Origin: Aestuariispira ectoiniformans
Lineage (GTDB): Bacteria; Pseudomonadota; Alphaproteobacteria; UBA8366; Aestuariispiraceae
Assembly (NCBI RefSeq): GCF_025136295.1
Contig: NZ_CP062788.1
Span: forward strand, 1,178,001 to 1,242,000
Direction: 5' to 3'
Length of the DNA stretch: 64,000 nt
Shown here one piece after another: positions 16,719 through 26,592 of the stretch. Under the pieces are notes generated by a model, which had not been told where the DNA came from, made no database searches, and saw nothing but the letters and a program-made list of their open reading frames with translations. The translations under genes were made by a program, and so were the position numbers. Positions within the stretch are counted from its first letter, which is position 1. Each line of letters starts with the position of its first letter.

Positions 16719-18245
16719 ATGGACTGTATTTTGCAAATGCGTGATATCACCAAGGAGTTTCCGGGTGTGCGCGCATTGGACAAGGTCAATATAGAAGTCC
16801 ACCGCGGAGAAATACATGCGCTGGTGGGCGAAAACGGGGCCGGGAAATCAACGTTGATGAAGGTGCTGAGCGGTGTCTATCCGCATGGCAGCTATGACGG
16901 CCAAATCCTCTACGAAGGTCGGGAGAAACAGTTTCGCGGTATTGCGGACAGCGAACGCGAAGGCATCATTATCATCCACCAGGAACTGGCGCTGGTTCCT
17001 TTGCTGAGCATTGCGGAGAATATTTTCCTCGGAAATGAGAGAGCCAAACGCGGGATTATCGACTGGCGCGAGACCAATCGGCAGACAGCAGAACTGTTGA
17101 AGCGTGTCGGGCTTGATGAAAACCCGGAAACCCCGGTCGACGATCTCGGTCTCGGCAAGCAACAACTGGTCGAAATCGCAAAAGCTTTGTCCAAGGAAGT
17201 CAAATTGCTGATCCTGGATGAGCCGACGTCGTCATTGAATGAAAAAGACAGCGATGCCCTGCTGGACCTGCTGCTTGCGTTGCGGGAACGCGGGATTACA
17301 GCCATCCTGATTTCCCACAAATTAAACGAGATATCCAAAGTCGCTGACAGGATTACAGTCCTGCGCGATGGCGCGACAGTCAACACCACCGACTGCGCAA
17401 CGTCTCCAGTCAGCGAAAACGACATCATTCGGGACATGGTGGGCAGGAATCTGTCCAACCGCTATCCGGAACGCACGCCCAAGATCGGTGAAACAGTCCT
17501 GGAGGTGAAAAACTGGACCGTTCACCACCCCATCCACGATGACCGGTTGGTGGTGGACAATGTCAGCTTTTCCCTGCGCCGGGGCGAGGTATTGGGTATT
17601 GCAGGCTTGATGGGGGCCGGCCGCACAGAACTGGCCATGAGCCTGTTCGGCCGTGCATACGGGCGACATATTACCGGTGACGCCCTCATTGATGGCCACC
17701 CTGCAGACCTGTCAACCGTCCCACGCGCCATCAATGCAGGGCTTGCCTATGCGACAGAGGACCGAAAAACCTTCGGCCTTGTTCTGGATCAGACAATCCG
17801 CCGCAACGTTCCGCTGGCCAACCTGCCTGGGATTTCATCCCACGGAGTAGTCGACGATCATCGTGAGCGCGATGTGGCTTCCGACTTCCGCCAGCGGATG
17901 AATGTGAAATGCTCGTCCGTTGAGCAGGAAACGGTCAATCTGTCCGGCGGCAACCAGCAGAAAGTTGTGCTGTCAAAATGGCTTTTTGCCGACCCGGACA
18001 TTCTGATCCTGGATGAACCAACCCGGGGCATCGATGTCGGGGCCAAATTCGAAATTTACACAATCATTCGCGATCTTGCTGCGGCGGGCCGGTCGGTCAT
18101 CGTGATTTCATCCGAGATGCCGGAACTTCTGGGCATCACCGACCGCATTTACGTCATGAACGAAGGACGTTTTGTCGGCGAATTGCCAACGGCAGATGCC
18201 TCGCAGGAAAAGATCATGTCCATGATCATCAAGTCAGGTGGGTAA
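16719..18245 (+). CDS. gguA: Sugar ABC transporter ATP-binding protein (GguA/MmsA)
   Basis: A 508-aa double ATPase of the carbohydrate CUT2 class. Domain 1 has the Walker [10 protein letters not shown] (about 39-47) and Walker [11 protein letters not shown]; domain 2 (from about 255) has a degenerate P-loop GLMGAGRTE, the signature [11 protein letters not shown] and [13 protein letters not shown]. It powers uptake of sugars delivered by ChvE through GguB. It lies 81 bp after chvE with a hairpin between, and GguB begins 4 bp after its stop. Confidence 0.93.
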   Translation: MDCILQMRDITKEFPGVRALDKVNIEVHRGEIHALVGENGAGKSTLMKVLSGVYPHGSYDGQILYEGREKQFRGIADSEREGIIIIHQELALVPLLSIAENIFLGNERAKRGIIDWRETNRQTAELLKRVGLDENPETPVDDLGLGKQQLVEIAKALSKEVKLLILDEPTSSLNEKDSDALLDLLLALRERGITAILISHKLNEISKVADRITVLRDGATVNTTDCATSPVSENDIIRDMVGRNLSNRYPERTPKIGETVLEVKNWTVHHPIHDDRLVVDNVSFSLRRGEVLGIAGLMGAGRTELAMSLFGRAYGRHITGDALIDGHPADLSTVPRAINAGLAYATEDRKTFGLVLDQTIRRNVPLANLPGISSHGVVDDHRERDVASDFRQRMNVKCSSVEQETVNLSGGNQQKVVLSKWLFADPDILILDEPTRGIDVGAKFEIYTIIRDLAAAGRSVIVISSEMPELLGITDRIYVMNEGRFVGELPTADASQEKIMSMIIKSGG

Positions 18246-18249
18246 TCCA

Positions 18250-19452
18250 ATGGACCAAAGTGCAATTTCATCATCAACGGCCCGGCAGGAAGCCCCGTCG
18301 GTTCTCAATTTTATCCGCAAACATATCCGGGAATACGGCATTCTTGTCGCCCTGATTGTCATCATGGGTTTCTTTCAGGTTGCCACCGGCGGCATTCTGC
18401 TGAAGCCGGTCAATATCACCAACCTGATCCTGCAGAACAGCTATATCGTGATCATGGCAATCGGCATGTTGCTGGTGATCGTCAGCGGCAATATCGACCT
18501 TTCGGTGGGGTCCGTTCTGGGATTTGTCGGCGGGCTTGCTGCGATCATGATCGTGCATTGGCATATGAACTATGTCCTGACAGCCGTCATCTGCCTTGCT
18601 GTCGGCGCCGTCATCGGGGCCGCGCAAGGCTTCTGGGTCGCCTATTACAAGATTCCATCCTTCATTGTGACCTTGGCGGGCATGCTGGTCTTCAAGGGAC
18701 TTACCCTCTGGCTGCTTGAAGGCCAGTCTGTCGGCCCGTTCCCTGCGCAATTCCAGTTGATCGCCTCCGGCTTTATTCCCGACCTTTTCGGCAAGAACGC
18801 GATCAATCTCTTTTCGTTATTCATTGGCGTGATGGTAGCAAGCGCCATCCTGATCATGGCATCCCGCGCCCGTCTTCAACATCAGAAGACCGGAATCGTG
18901 GACGAACCCTTTGCCTTTTTTGTCGTCAAACACGCGCTGATCTTCGTGGCGCTGATTTACCTCAGCTATCTGATGGCGGGTTTCCGTGGCCTTCCCAATG
19001 TTTTCATTATCATGGCCCTGCTGATTGCCGTCTACAGCTTCATCGCCGGTCGAACGACCATCGGTCGCCGTATCTATGCCATCGGTGGCAATGAGAAGGC
19101 GGCGAAGCTCTCCGGTATCAACAGCGAACGGCTGACCTTCCTGACATTTGCCAATATGGGCATGCTGGCAGCCCTTGCCGGTCTCGTCTTTGCCGCGCGG
19201 CTCAACACCGCCACCCCCAAGGCCGGGCTTGCCTTTGAACTGGATGTCATCGCCGCGGTCTTCATCGGTGGGGCGTCCATGTCCGGCGGAGTCGGCACGA
19301 TTGTCGGTGCCGTGGTCGGGGCCTTTATCATGGGCGTGATGAACAACGGTATGTCGATCCTGGGCATCGGGATCGACTGGCAACAGGTCATCAAGGGTCT
19401 CGTGCTGCTGGCAGCCGTGATTTTCGACGTCCTCAATAAGAATAAGAGCTGA
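18250..19452 (+). CDS. gguB: Sugar ABC transporter permease (GguB/MmsB)
   Basis: A 400-aa CUT2-type permease with about ten membrane segments; VSGNIDLSVGSVLGF and AIGGNEKAAKLSGIN are family signatures (the latter is the EAA-like coupling loop), and it ends with the usual GIDWQQVIKG block. The longer-than-average central region fits the GguB/MmsB group. I chose the ATG at 18250 over an overlapping GTG at 18238. It forms the membrane channel of the ChvE-GguA system. Confidence 0.92.
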   Translation: MDQSAISSSTARQEAPSVLNFIRKHIREYGILVALIVIMGFFQVATGGILLKPVNITNLILQNSYIVIMAIGMLLVIVSGNIDLSVGSVLGFVGGLAAIMIVHWHMNYVLTAVICLAVGAVIGAAQGFWVAYYKIPSFIVTLAGMLVFKGLTLWLLEGQSVGPFPAQFQLIASGFIPDLFGKNAINLFSLFIGVMVASAILIMASRARLQHQKTGIVDEPFAFFVVKHALIFVALIYLSYLMAGFRGLPNVFIIMALLIAVYSFIAGRTTIGRRIYAIGGNEKAAKLSGINSERLTFLTFANMGMLAALAGLVFAARLNTATPKAGLAFELDVIAAVFIGGASMSGGVGTIVGAVVGAFIMGVMNNGMSILGIGIDWQQVIKGLVLLAAVIFDVLNKNKS

Positions 19453-19465
19453 AAGGAGGCAGGCT

Positions 19466-20461
19466 ATGTTGCTGTCACAAATTCGATCGACCGACGGAAC
19501 CATATGCGTCGTAGCCCGGGACGGAACCGAAGCCTTTGAGGTTCAGGGTGTCGACAGTGTTTATCAGCTTGCCTGCGATTGTGCGGCCGAAGGCGTCGGT
19601 CTCGCAGCAAAGATAACCTCGCTCGGCTTGGGACAGGCCGTGGATTTGGAGCAGGCCTACCACGAAGGCCGCATCCTGACGCCGATCCATCATCCGGACC
19701 CCGCACATCTGCATTTGACCGGGACGGGTCTGACGCATCTGGGGTCGGCATCCACCCGCGATGCGATGCATCAGAAGGCACAGGATGAGGAAAACCTCAC
19801 GGACTCTATGAAAATGTTCAACATGGGCCTCACCGGCGGCAAGCCGTCGAACGGAACACCGGGTGTTCAACCGGAATGGTTCTACAAGGGTAATGGCGCC
19901 GCCGTCGTTGCACCGGGAGAGCCCCTGACAAGGCCCGAATTTGCCGAGGATGGCGGTGAGGAACCGGAGATCGCCGGCATTTATGTCATCGGTTCGGACG
20001 GCACCCCTTTCCGGGTCGGCTACGCTTTGTCGAACGAATTCTCCGACCATGTAATGGAACGGACGAATTATCTCTATCTCGCCCATTCCAAACTGCGTCC
20101 GGCAAGTTTCGGCCCTGAAATACTGATCGGTGACCTGCCGCAAGATATTCAGGGCGTATCACGGGTCCGGCGCGGCAGCGATGTGGTCTTTGAAGCACCA
20201 TTTCTGTCAGGCGAGGCCAATATGTCCCACAGCATCGGCAATCTGGAACATCACCATTTCAAATACGAAATTTTCCGGCAGCCGGGTGATGTCCACATTC
20301 ATATGTTTGGTACGGCAACTCTTTCCTTTGCCCAGGGCCTCCACACAGAAGCCGGTGACATATTCGAAATACAGGCATCCGCCTTTGGTCTGCCGCTGCG
20401 CAACGCTTTGAGATCCGGCAAAGGCCAGACAAACGACACCGTAACCGTGCGCCCACTGTGA
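19466..20461 (+). CDS. gguC: GguC/AraD1-family protein, probable 2-keto-3-deoxy-L-arabonate dehydratase
   Basis: A 331-aa fumarylacetoacetate-hydrolase-fold protein of the GguC/AraD1 group (LTGTGLTHLGSASTRD near 90, FYKGNGAAVVAPG near 138, YALSNEFSDHV and LEHHHFKYE later). It follows gguAB, as in Agrobacterium. Members dehydrate 2-keto-3-deoxy-L-arabonate to 2-oxoglutarate semialdehyde, the step needed between the IlvD-type dehydratase and the aldehyde dehydrogenase encoded downstream. AAAGGAGG precedes the ATG. The function is assigned by family and pathway fit. Confidence 0.83.
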   Translation: MLLSQIRSTDGTICVVARDGTEAFEVQGVDSVYQLACDCAAEGVGLAAKITSLGLGQAVDLEQAYHEGRILTPIHHPDPAHLHLTGTGLTHLGSASTRDAMHQKAQDEENLTDSMKMFNMGLTGGKPSNGTPGVQPEWFYKGNGAAVVAPGEPLTRPEFAEDGGEEPEIAGIYVIGSDGTPFRVGYALSNEFSDHVMERTNYLYLAHSKLRPASFGPEILIGDLPQDIQGVSRVRRGSDVVFEAPFLSGEANMSHSIGNLEHHHFKYEIFRQPGDVHIHMFGTATLSFAQGLHTEAGDIFEIQASAFGLPLRNALRSGKGQTNDTVTVRPL

Positions 20462-20477
20462 CAAAAGGGGGAAGACA

Positions 20478-22220
20478 ATGAGTTTTACACCGGCCCCATG
20501 GCCGCGCAAGCTGCGGTCGCATGAGTGGTATATCGGCGATAGCCGAGACAATATCTATCACAGGTCATGGATGAAGAACCAAGGGCTGCCGGATGACGTG
20601 TTCGACGGCAGGCCCGTGATCGGCATCTGCAATACATGGTCGGAGCTTACCCCCTGCAACGCGCATTTGCGGGACCTGGCCGAACGTGTCAAACGTGGCA
20701 TCCTTGAAGCAGGTGGCCTGCCTGTTGAATTCCCGGTCTTTTCCGCCGGTGAAAGCAGCCTGCGCCCAACGGCGATGATTTATCGAAACCTTGCCGCCAT
20801 GGATGTGGAAGAGGCCTTACGCGCAAACCCACTGGACGGCGTTGTCCTTATGGTCGGCTGCGACAAGACCACGCCCGCCCTGATGATGGGTGCCGCCAGT
20901 GTTGATATTCCGGCCATTGTCGTCAGCGGCGGCCCGATGCTGAACGGTTGGTTCCGTGGAGAGCGCCTCGGGTCGGGCACTGCCTTGTGGCAGATGTCCG
21001 AAGACATCAAGGCGGGCAAGATATCGCGCGAGGATTTTCTCGAAGCCGAACAGTCCATGAGCCGCTCGCCCGGTTCCTGCAATACGATGGGAACGGCATC
21101 GTCAATGGCATCCATGGCCGAGGCCCTGGGCATGGCGCTGTCCGGCAATGCGGCCATCCCTGCGGTCGACAGTCGCCGCCGGGTCATGGCCCAGATGACG
21201 GGGCGGCGTGCCGTCCAAATGGTGAAGGACGACCTGAAACCCTCGGACATTCTGACCAGAGAGGCCTTTGAAAACGCGATACGCACCAATGGCGCCATCG
21301 GCGGCTCCACCAACGCTGTCATTCACCTGCTGGCGCTCGCCGGACGGATCGGCGTTGACCTGACATTGGATGACTGGGACAGGTTCGGGCGGGACATTCC
21401 CACCATCGTCAACCTCATGCCGTCAGGCGACTACCTGATGGAGGAATTCTTTTACGCAGGCGGCCTGCCGGTCGTTATCAAACGGCTGGGGGAGGCAGGT
21501 TTGCTTCACAAGGATGCCCTGACGGTTTCCGGCGGCACCATGTGGGACGAGGTGAAAGATGCCAGGAACTGGAATGAAGATGTCATCCGGTCTTTCGATA
21601 AGGCCCTGACATCACAGGGCGGCATTGCCGTTCTCAAAGGCAACCTTGCCCCCAAAGGTGCGATCATCAAGCCCTCTGCCGCCAGCCCCCACCTGATGAA
21701 ACACCGCGGCCGCGCCGTCGTCTTTGAGAATATCGACGACTACAAGGCCCGGATCGAAGACGAGGCGCTCGACATCGATGAGACTTGCGTCATGGTTCTT
21801 CGTAATTGCGGCCCCAAAGGATATCCCGGCATGGCCGAGGTTGGTAATATGGGACTTCCGCCGAAGGTGCTGCGGAAGGGCATTACCGACATGGTGCGGA
21901 TTTCCGATGCGCGCATGTCCGGCACGGCCTACGGCACGGTCGTGTTGCATAGCGCACCCGAGGCCGCCGTCGGCGGGCCGCTTGCCATTGTCCGGACGGG
22001 CGACATGATCGAACTGGATGTCGCCGAACGTCGCCTTCATCTGGACCTGCCGGATGATGAAATCGAACGCAGGCTGTCCGAATGGCAATCACCGATTGAA
22101 CCGCCCGTTGGTGGCTACGCCCAACTCTTCCACACACATGTTCAAGGGGCGGATACAGGCGCCGATTTCGACTTCCTGAAAGGCGGGCGGGGGAAGGAGG
22201 TGCCACGTGAAAGCCACTAA
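20478..22220 (+). CDS. araC: IlvD/Edd-family sugar-acid dehydratase (L-arabonate/D-galactonate)
   Basis: A 580-aa iron-sulfur dehydratase of the IlvD/Edd family. Cluster-binding cysteines appear in CNTWSELTPCN (about 50-60), GCDKTTPALMMG (about 128) and PGSCNTMGTASSM (about 200). The length and start fit pentonate/hexonate dehydratases such as L-arabonate dehydratase. In this operon it would turn L-arabonate into 2-keto-3-deoxy-L-arabonate and, since KDGal kinase and aldolase genes follow, probably D-galactonate into KDGal. The symbol follows the Azospirillum naming for L-arabonate dehydratase, not the E. coli regulator. Its end overlaps the next gene by 14 bp. Confidence 0.87.
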   Translation: MSFTPAPWPRKLRSHEWYIGDSRDNIYHRSWMKNQGLPDDVFDGRPVIGICNTWSELTPCNAHLRDLAERVKRGILEAGGLPVEFPVFSAGESSLRPTAMIYRNLAAMDVEEALRANPLDGVVLMVGCDKTTPALMMGAASVDIPAIVVSGGPMLNGWFRGERLGSGTALWQMSEDIKAGKISREDFLEAEQSMSRSPGSCNTMGTASSMASMAEALGMALSGNAAIPAVDSRRRVMAQMTGRRAVQMVKDDLKPSDILTREAFENAIRTNGAIGGSTNAVIHLLALAGRIGVDLTLDDWDRFGRDIPTIVNLMPSGDYLMEEFFYAGGLPVVIKRLGEAGLLHKDALTVSGGTMWDEVKDARNWNEDVIRSFDKALTSQGGIAVLKGNLAPKGAIIKPSAASPHLMKHRGRAVVFENIDDYKARIEDEALDIDETCVMVLRNCGPKGYPGMAEVGNMGLPPKVLRKGITDMVRISDARMSGTAYGTVVLHSAPEAAVGGPLAIVRTGDMIELDVAERRLHLDLPDDEIERRLSEWQSPIEPPVGGYAQLFHTHVQGADTGADFDFLKGGRGKEVPRESH

Positions 22221-23145
22221 AACCCCGATAGCAATTGTTGGCCTGGGCAAAATCGCCCTGGACCAACACGTTCCGTCAATCACCGCCTCTCCGGCCTTTC
22301 GGCTGGCGGCTGTGGTCAGCCGGAACGCAGGGCTTGAGGACTTGCCATTCTATCACAGCCTGAAGGATCTGTTGGCAAACGAGCCGGACATTTCGGCGGT
22401 TGCCCTATGCGTTCCGCCGCAGGTCCGCTTTGAGTTGGCCCGCATGGCCCTGGAAGCGGGACGGCATGTCCTTTTGGAAAAGCCACCCGGTGCCTCGCTC
22501 TCGGAAGTGGAAGCCCTACGGCAGATCGCATCCAGGCAAAACCGCGTGCTTTTTGCGACATGGCATTCCCGCTTTGCCAAAGGTGTCGCCCCGGCCAAAG
22601 ACTGGTTGGCGAATAGGGTAATTCACAAAGTGACGATCACCTGGCGCGAGGATGTGCGGCGGTGGCATCCGGGCCAACAATGGATCTGGCAACCCGGTGG
22701 GCTTGGCGTTTTCGATCCCGGCATTAACGCCCTGTCCATCCTGACGGAAATTCTGCCGGACCCGGTACATGTAACCAAGGCCGATCTGGAATTCCCTGAA
22801 AACTGTGACACGCCGATCGCCGCCCGCCTGTCCATGCAGGGTCCTGGTGAACTGCAAGTCCAGGCCGATTTCGATTTCCGCCAAACAGGCCCGCAAAGTT
22901 GGGACATCAAGGTTGAAACCGCCGATGGACAACTTTTGCTAAAGGGTGGTGGCGCAGAGTTGACCATCAACGGGGAAAGTCAAACCAAAGGCGACGCGCT
23001 GGAGTCCGAATATGACGGCATATATGCACATTTCGCCGGTTTGCTGAAGGCTGGCAAAAGTGACGTAGACACAGCCCCCCTTTGCCACGCGGCCGATGCT
23101 TTCCTGCTAGGTCGACGCATCACCACCGACGCCTTCCACGATTGA
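22207..23145 (+). CDS. gal: Gfo/Idh/MocA dehydrogenase, probable L-arabinose/D-galactose 1-dehydrogenase
   Basis: A 312-aa NAD(P)-dependent oxidoreductase with the N-terminal Rossmann signature GLGKIALDQHVPSI, the EKPPGASLSE loop (EKP motif, about residue 90) and a C-terminal alpha-beta domain containing WREDVRRWHPGQ. This matches the aldose 1-dehydrogenases that oxidise L-arabinose and D-galactose to their lactones in Azospirillum and Rhizobium. The start is GTG, with a perfect AAGGAGGT six nt upstream, inside the end of the dehydratase gene. No lactonase gene is seen, so lactone opening may be spontaneous or encoded elsewhere. Confidence 0.85.
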   Translation: MKATKTPIAIVGLGKIALDQHVPSITASPAFRLAAVVSRNAGLEDLPFYHSLKDLLANEPDISAVALCVPPQVRFELARMALEAGRHVLLEKPPGASLSEVEALRQIASRQNRVLFATWHSRFAKGVAPAKDWLANRVIHKVTITWREDVRRWHPGQQWIWQPGGLGVFDPGINALSILTEILPDPVHVTKADLEFPENCDTPIAARLSMQGPGELQVQADFDFRQTGPQSWDIKVETADGQLLLKGGGAELTINGESQTKGDALESEYDGIYAHFAGLLKAGKSDVDTAPLCHAADAFLLGRRITTDAFHD

Positions 23146-23162
23146 AAGACGAAGACGGACAC

Positions 23163-24695
23163 ATGTTGGAAACATCTCTCTATCGCCTTCACGGAAAACA
23201 TCTGATTGCAGGCGAATGGGTCGCTGGTGACACGACCTTCACCTCTGATCCCGCGCATGGCGCATCGCATTGCTTTACTCAAGGCTCATCCACCCTGATC
23301 GACAGGGCCGCAAAAGCCGCGGAAGAGGCGTTCTGGTCTTATGGCTTTTCCTGTCGCGAAAGCCGTGCCGCCTTCCTCGAGGCAATCGCGGATGAAATCG
23401 ACAGGCGCGCCGACGCCATAACCGAAATCGGCGCAAGCGAGACCGGACTACCGAAAGCCCGTCTTGAAGGCGAACGCGGTCGCACGATTAACCAGCTTCG
23501 CCTGTTCGCAACGCATATTCTTAACGATGCCTATCTCGACCGGCGTCATGACCCGGCCCTGCCGGATCGTGCTCCCCTGCCGCGCCCGGATCTCAAGATG
23601 GTGCAACGTCCCATCGGCCCTGTTGCCGTTTTCGGTGCCTCAAATTTCCCGCTGGCATTCTCCGTCGCAGGTGGCGATACGGCCTCTGCTCTCGCCGCCG
23701 GATGCCCCGTTGTCGTCAAAGGTCATCCGGCCCACCCAGGAACCTGCGAGATCATCGCCGATGCCATCCATGCCGCACTTCACACTTCCGACATTCATCC
23801 CGGGGTTTTCAACCTGGTTCAAGGAAGCACTCACGAAACCGGCGCGGCCCTGGTACAACACCCGTTGATCAGGGCCGTGGGTTTCACCGGGTCGCTCGGC
23901 GGTGGCCGTGCTCTGTTTGACCTTTGCGCCACACGCCCCGATCCAATCCCGTTTTTTGGAGAGTTGGGTTCCGTAAATCCAGTATTTCTGCTCCCCAAAG
24001 CCTTGAAGGCCCGAGGCAACGACATCGCCCAGGGCTGGATCTCCTCACTGACCCTGGGGGCCGGGCAGTTCTGCACAAATCCCGGTGTTTTGGTCGCCGT
24101 AGACGGTCCGGAACTGGATGCATTCATCGCGTCTGCCTCCGCCCTGCTTGAACGATGCGAACCACAAGCCATGCTGACAGGCGCAATCGCAGAGGCCTAT
24201 CGGAACGGGCGTAACCGGATCGCAAAGCATGCAGACGTCGACGCACATTTAACGCCCGACAGCGGGGACCGAAAGGCATCCCCATCATTCTTCACCACAA
24301 GCGGCGAAAGCTGGCTTACCGATGAAACGTTGGGAGAAGAGATCTTCGGCCCTGTCGGCATCATTGTGAAGGCCGCGGATATGGGGCAACTGTTGGAAAT
24401 TGCCAACGGGCTGCAGGGGCAATTGACCTGCACGCTCCACTTGGACGCGGAAGACAGGGAAGCAGGACAGGCCCTGTTGCCTATTCTTGAGCGAAAGGCT
24501 GGCAGATTGCTGGCCAACGGCTTCCCGACCGGCGTTGAAGTCTGTGACGCAATGGTGCACGGCGGCCCCTATCCTGCCTCCACCAATTTCGGTCACACCT
24601 CCGTTGGTACCCTGTCCATACGACGGTTCCTACGTCCTGTCTGTTACCAGGACATACCAGAGGCGTTGCTCCCCAAAGACCTGATGAATGTTTGA
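23163..24695 (+). CDS. Aldehyde dehydrogenase, probable 2-oxoglutarate semialdehyde dehydrogenase
   Basis: A 510-aa NAD(P)-dependent aldehyde dehydrogenase. Visible blocks are PIGPVAVFGASNFPLAFSV near 160, FTGSLGGGRAL, FFGELGSVNPVF with the general-base glutamate, and GAGQFCTNPG with the catalytic cysteine near residue 300. The sequence style is that of the KGSADH type found in L-arabinose and glucarate pathways. It oxidises 2-oxoglutarate semialdehyde to 2-oxoglutarate, the last step of the arabinose route. The ATG at 23163 removes an upstream extension that overlaps the previous gene. A second, less similar enzyme of the same reaction is encoded at 33891. Confidence 0.86.
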   Translation: MLETSLYRLHGKHLIAGEWVAGDTTFTSDPAHGASHCFTQGSSTLIDRAAKAAEEAFWSYGFSCRESRAAFLEAIADEIDRRADAITEIGASETGLPKARLEGERGRTINQLRLFATHILNDAYLDRRHDPALPDRAPLPRPDLKMVQRPIGPVAVFGASNFPLAFSVAGGDTASALAAGCPVVVKGHPAHPGTCEIIADAIHAALHTSDIHPGVFNLVQGSTHETGAALVQHPLIRAVGFTGSLGGGRALFDLCATRPDPIPFFGELGSVNPVFLLPKALKARGNDIAQGWISSLTLGAGQFCTNPGVLVAVDGPELDAFIASASALLERCEPQAMLTGAIAEAYRNGRNRIAKHADVDAHLTPDSGDRKASPSFFTTSGESWLTDETLGEEIFGPVGIIVKAADMGQLLEIANGLQGQLTCTLHLDAEDREAGQALLPILERKAGRLLANGFPTGVEVCDAMVHGGPYPASTNFGHTSVGTLSIRRFLRPVCYQDIPEALLPKDLMNV

Positions 24696-25628
24696 ATGCA
24701 GATGGCAATGGATCACTCCGCACCCACCAATTGGGTTGCCGTCGACTGGGGCACGAGCAATCTGCGAGCCTGGCTCATCGGGGACGACAACACGAATATA
24801 GAGCAGCGTTCTTCCGATCAGGGCATGGGGCGTCTTGAACCCGGGGATTTTGAACCAGTCTTGCTTTCAATGCTCTCTGGCTGGCTCCCCGCCGACGGGG
24901 TCCTGCCTGTCCTGATTTGCGGGATGGCTGGTGCGCGCCAGGGCTGGGCCGAAGCCCCTTATCTGACGGTTCCCTGTTCTCCGCCCACGGCGGCCGGTGC
25001 CATAACACCGCCAACGAAAGATCCAAGGCTCCGGGTTCGTATCCTGCCGGGCCTATGCCAAACAGAACCGGCCGATGTGATACGCGGTGAAGAAACGCAA
25101 CTGGCCGGACTTCTGGCACAAGCCCCCACCTTCGAAGGTGTCGTTTGTCTGCCCGGAACACACACAAAATGGGTGCAAATCACAGGAGGAACAATCTCCA
25201 CCTTCAGGACATTCATGACAGGGGAGCTTTTTGGCCTGTTAGCGCGGCAGTCCGTCCTGCGTCATACGGTCACGGACTGCGGTTGGGACAATAAGGCCTT
25301 CGCCGCAACCCTGATTGACAGTATTGCCCCGCCGCAGACGTTGACCACAAGGCTCTTTTCTCTACGCGCAAAAGATTTACTCGAAGGCCTGGATGCCGCA
25401 GTGGCACGGGCGCAACTGTCCGGGATGTTGATCGGGACGGAACTCGCCGCCCTCGACCCTTTGTGGCTGCTCGACGAGGTCGTGATCATTGGTGACCTTA
25501 AACTCTCAGCTCTCTACAACGAAGCTCTGGCACTCACCGGCATTTCGGCCAGACTACTGGACGCAGAGGCGATGACATTGGCTGGTTTGAAGACAGCCTA
25601 TAAAAGGATAGGAGAACCAGTCTTATGA
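24696..25628 (+). CDS. dgoK: 2-dehydro-3-deoxygalactonokinase
   Basis: A 310-aa DgoK-family kinase; VAVDWGTSNLRAWL near residue 11 is the phosphate loop, and GTHTKWVQI with FMTGELFGLL around 152-180 marks the family. It phosphorylates 2-keto-3-deoxy-D-galactonate at the expense of ATP in the De Ley-Doudoroff pathway. The ATG follows the stop of the aldehyde dehydrogenase directly, and its own end overlaps dgoA by ATGA, so the genes are translationally coupled. Confidence 0.92.
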   Translation: MQMAMDHSAPTNWVAVDWGTSNLRAWLIGDDNTNIEQRSSDQGMGRLEPGDFEPVLLSMLSGWLPADGVLPVLICGMAGARQGWAEAPYLTVPCSPPTAAGAITPPTKDPRLRVRILPGLCQTEPADVIRGEETQLAGLLAQAPTFEGVVCLPGTHTKWVQITGGTISTFRTFMTGELFGLLARQSVLRHTVTDCGWDNKAFAATLIDSIAPPQTLTTRLFSLRAKDLLEGLDAAVARAQLSGMLIGTELAALDPLWLLDEVVIIGDLKLSALYNEALALTGISARLLDAEAMTLAGLKTAYKRIGEPVL

Positions 25629-26239
25629 CCCGACGCAATCTGATCGCTATCCTGCGCGGGATCGAACCCGCAGAGATTGAACCGGTTGCCGCCGCCCTGG
25701 TAGAAGCGGGGATATCAATGATCGAGGTCCCCCTGAATTCGCCTCACCCGTTCGAAAGCATCGCCCGGCTCGCCGATGGCTTTGGCGATGTGGCATTGGT
25801 TGGCGCAGGTACAGTCCTGACCGTCGACGACGTGACAAGGGTAAAACAGGCGGGCGGCAATTTGATCGTCTCCCCCGACTGTAACGCAGATGTTATAGCA
25901 GCAACGAAGGAAGCAAGCATGATCTCCTGGCCCGGAGTCATGACGCCCAGTGAGTGCTTTACCGCCTTAAGGGCTGGTGCAGATGGACTCAAGCTGTTTC
26001 CGGCGACCCAAATCGGCATACAGGGCCTCAGGGCCTTTCGGTCAGTTCTTCCATCCCGTACCGCCATCTACGCCGTGGGGGGTGTCGGTCCTGATAATTT
26101 CACCGACTGGTTTGACGCAGGAGCCGATGGCTTCGGTTTGGGCACCGCGCTCTATCGCCCGGGCGACAAGGCCGAAGTGATTGCCCCCCGCGTACAAGCC
26201 ATTGTGGCGCGCTATGATCAATCCCTAGGCAACAGATAG
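25625..26239 (+). CDS. dgoA: 2-dehydro-3-deoxy-6-phosphogalactonate aldolase
   Basis: A 204-aa class I aldolase of the KDPG/KDPGal family: the catalytic glutamate lies in MIEVPLNSP (near 37) and the Schiff-base lysine in GADGLKLFPA (near 125), with GAGTVLTVDDV between. It splits KDPGal into pyruvate and glyceraldehyde 3-phosphate. The presence of dgoK and dgoA beside the arabinose genes shows that the operon handles both L-arabinose and D-galactose with a shared transporter, dehydrogenase and dehydratase. It is the last gene of the operon. Confidence 0.92.
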   Translation: MTRRNLIAILRGIEPAEIEPVAAALVEAGISMIEVPLNSPHPFESIARLADGFGDVALVGAGTVLTVDDVTRVKQAGGNLIVSPDCNADVIAATKEASMISWPGVMTPSECFTALRAGADGLKLFPATQIGIQGLRAFRSVLPSRTAIYAVGGVGPDNFTDWFDAGADGFGLGTALYRPGDKAEVIAPRVQAIVARYDQSLGNR

Positions 26240-26263
26240 ATTTATGACCTGCGCCCTTAATTT

Positions 26264-26282
26264 GGCATTGTCTGACAATGCC
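26264..26282. other. Palindrome after dgoA
   Basis: GGCATTGTC-T-GACAATGCC is a perfect 9-bp-arm palindrome 25 bp after the dgoA stop. It can form a hairpin with a 3-nt loop and may end or protect the operon transcript, although no T-run follows. It abuts repeat copy B and contains the TGACA half-motif, so it may belong to that element. Confidence 0.5.
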
Positions 26283-26318
26283 TCCCCCAAAGTGGCGGCG
26301 TGCTGATCCGATGAAATT

Positions 26319-26480
26319 GCGAAGCCTATGCATGCTGCATCCCACAGGGTGCCACAGTTATTGCCATCTGGCATCGCTGTAAATCAATGGCTTAGATAAA
26401 AGTTTGCCAAAGCTATTGTCCGCATGTGTCGCAGTTGCTGTCATTTCTGCACAAATTTGTCAGATTTGGTGTCATTCGTG
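26319..26480. repeat. Intergenic repeat copy B with 22-bp-spaced motifs
   Basis: This is the sister of the repeat at 13941-14135, in the same orientation; 26349-26453 aligns without gaps at roughly 80% by eye. On the minus strand, 18-nt TGACA-type motifs lie at 26427-26444 and 26405-26422 (22 bp apart), with a further copy at 26458-26475. Copies A and B bracket the LysR-to-dgoA sugar module. The rest of the gap up to the GntR gene shows no coding sequence. Confidence 0.7.
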
Positions 26481-26592
26481 TCCCCAGGAACTCAGGATGA
26501 GCGCAATTTCATCGCCAAACTAGCCATTATCGCTCCTTGTCGAGATCTGAGCCGTCATCGCCACCGTCAAGCGCTAGGACCTGGCTTTTTGT

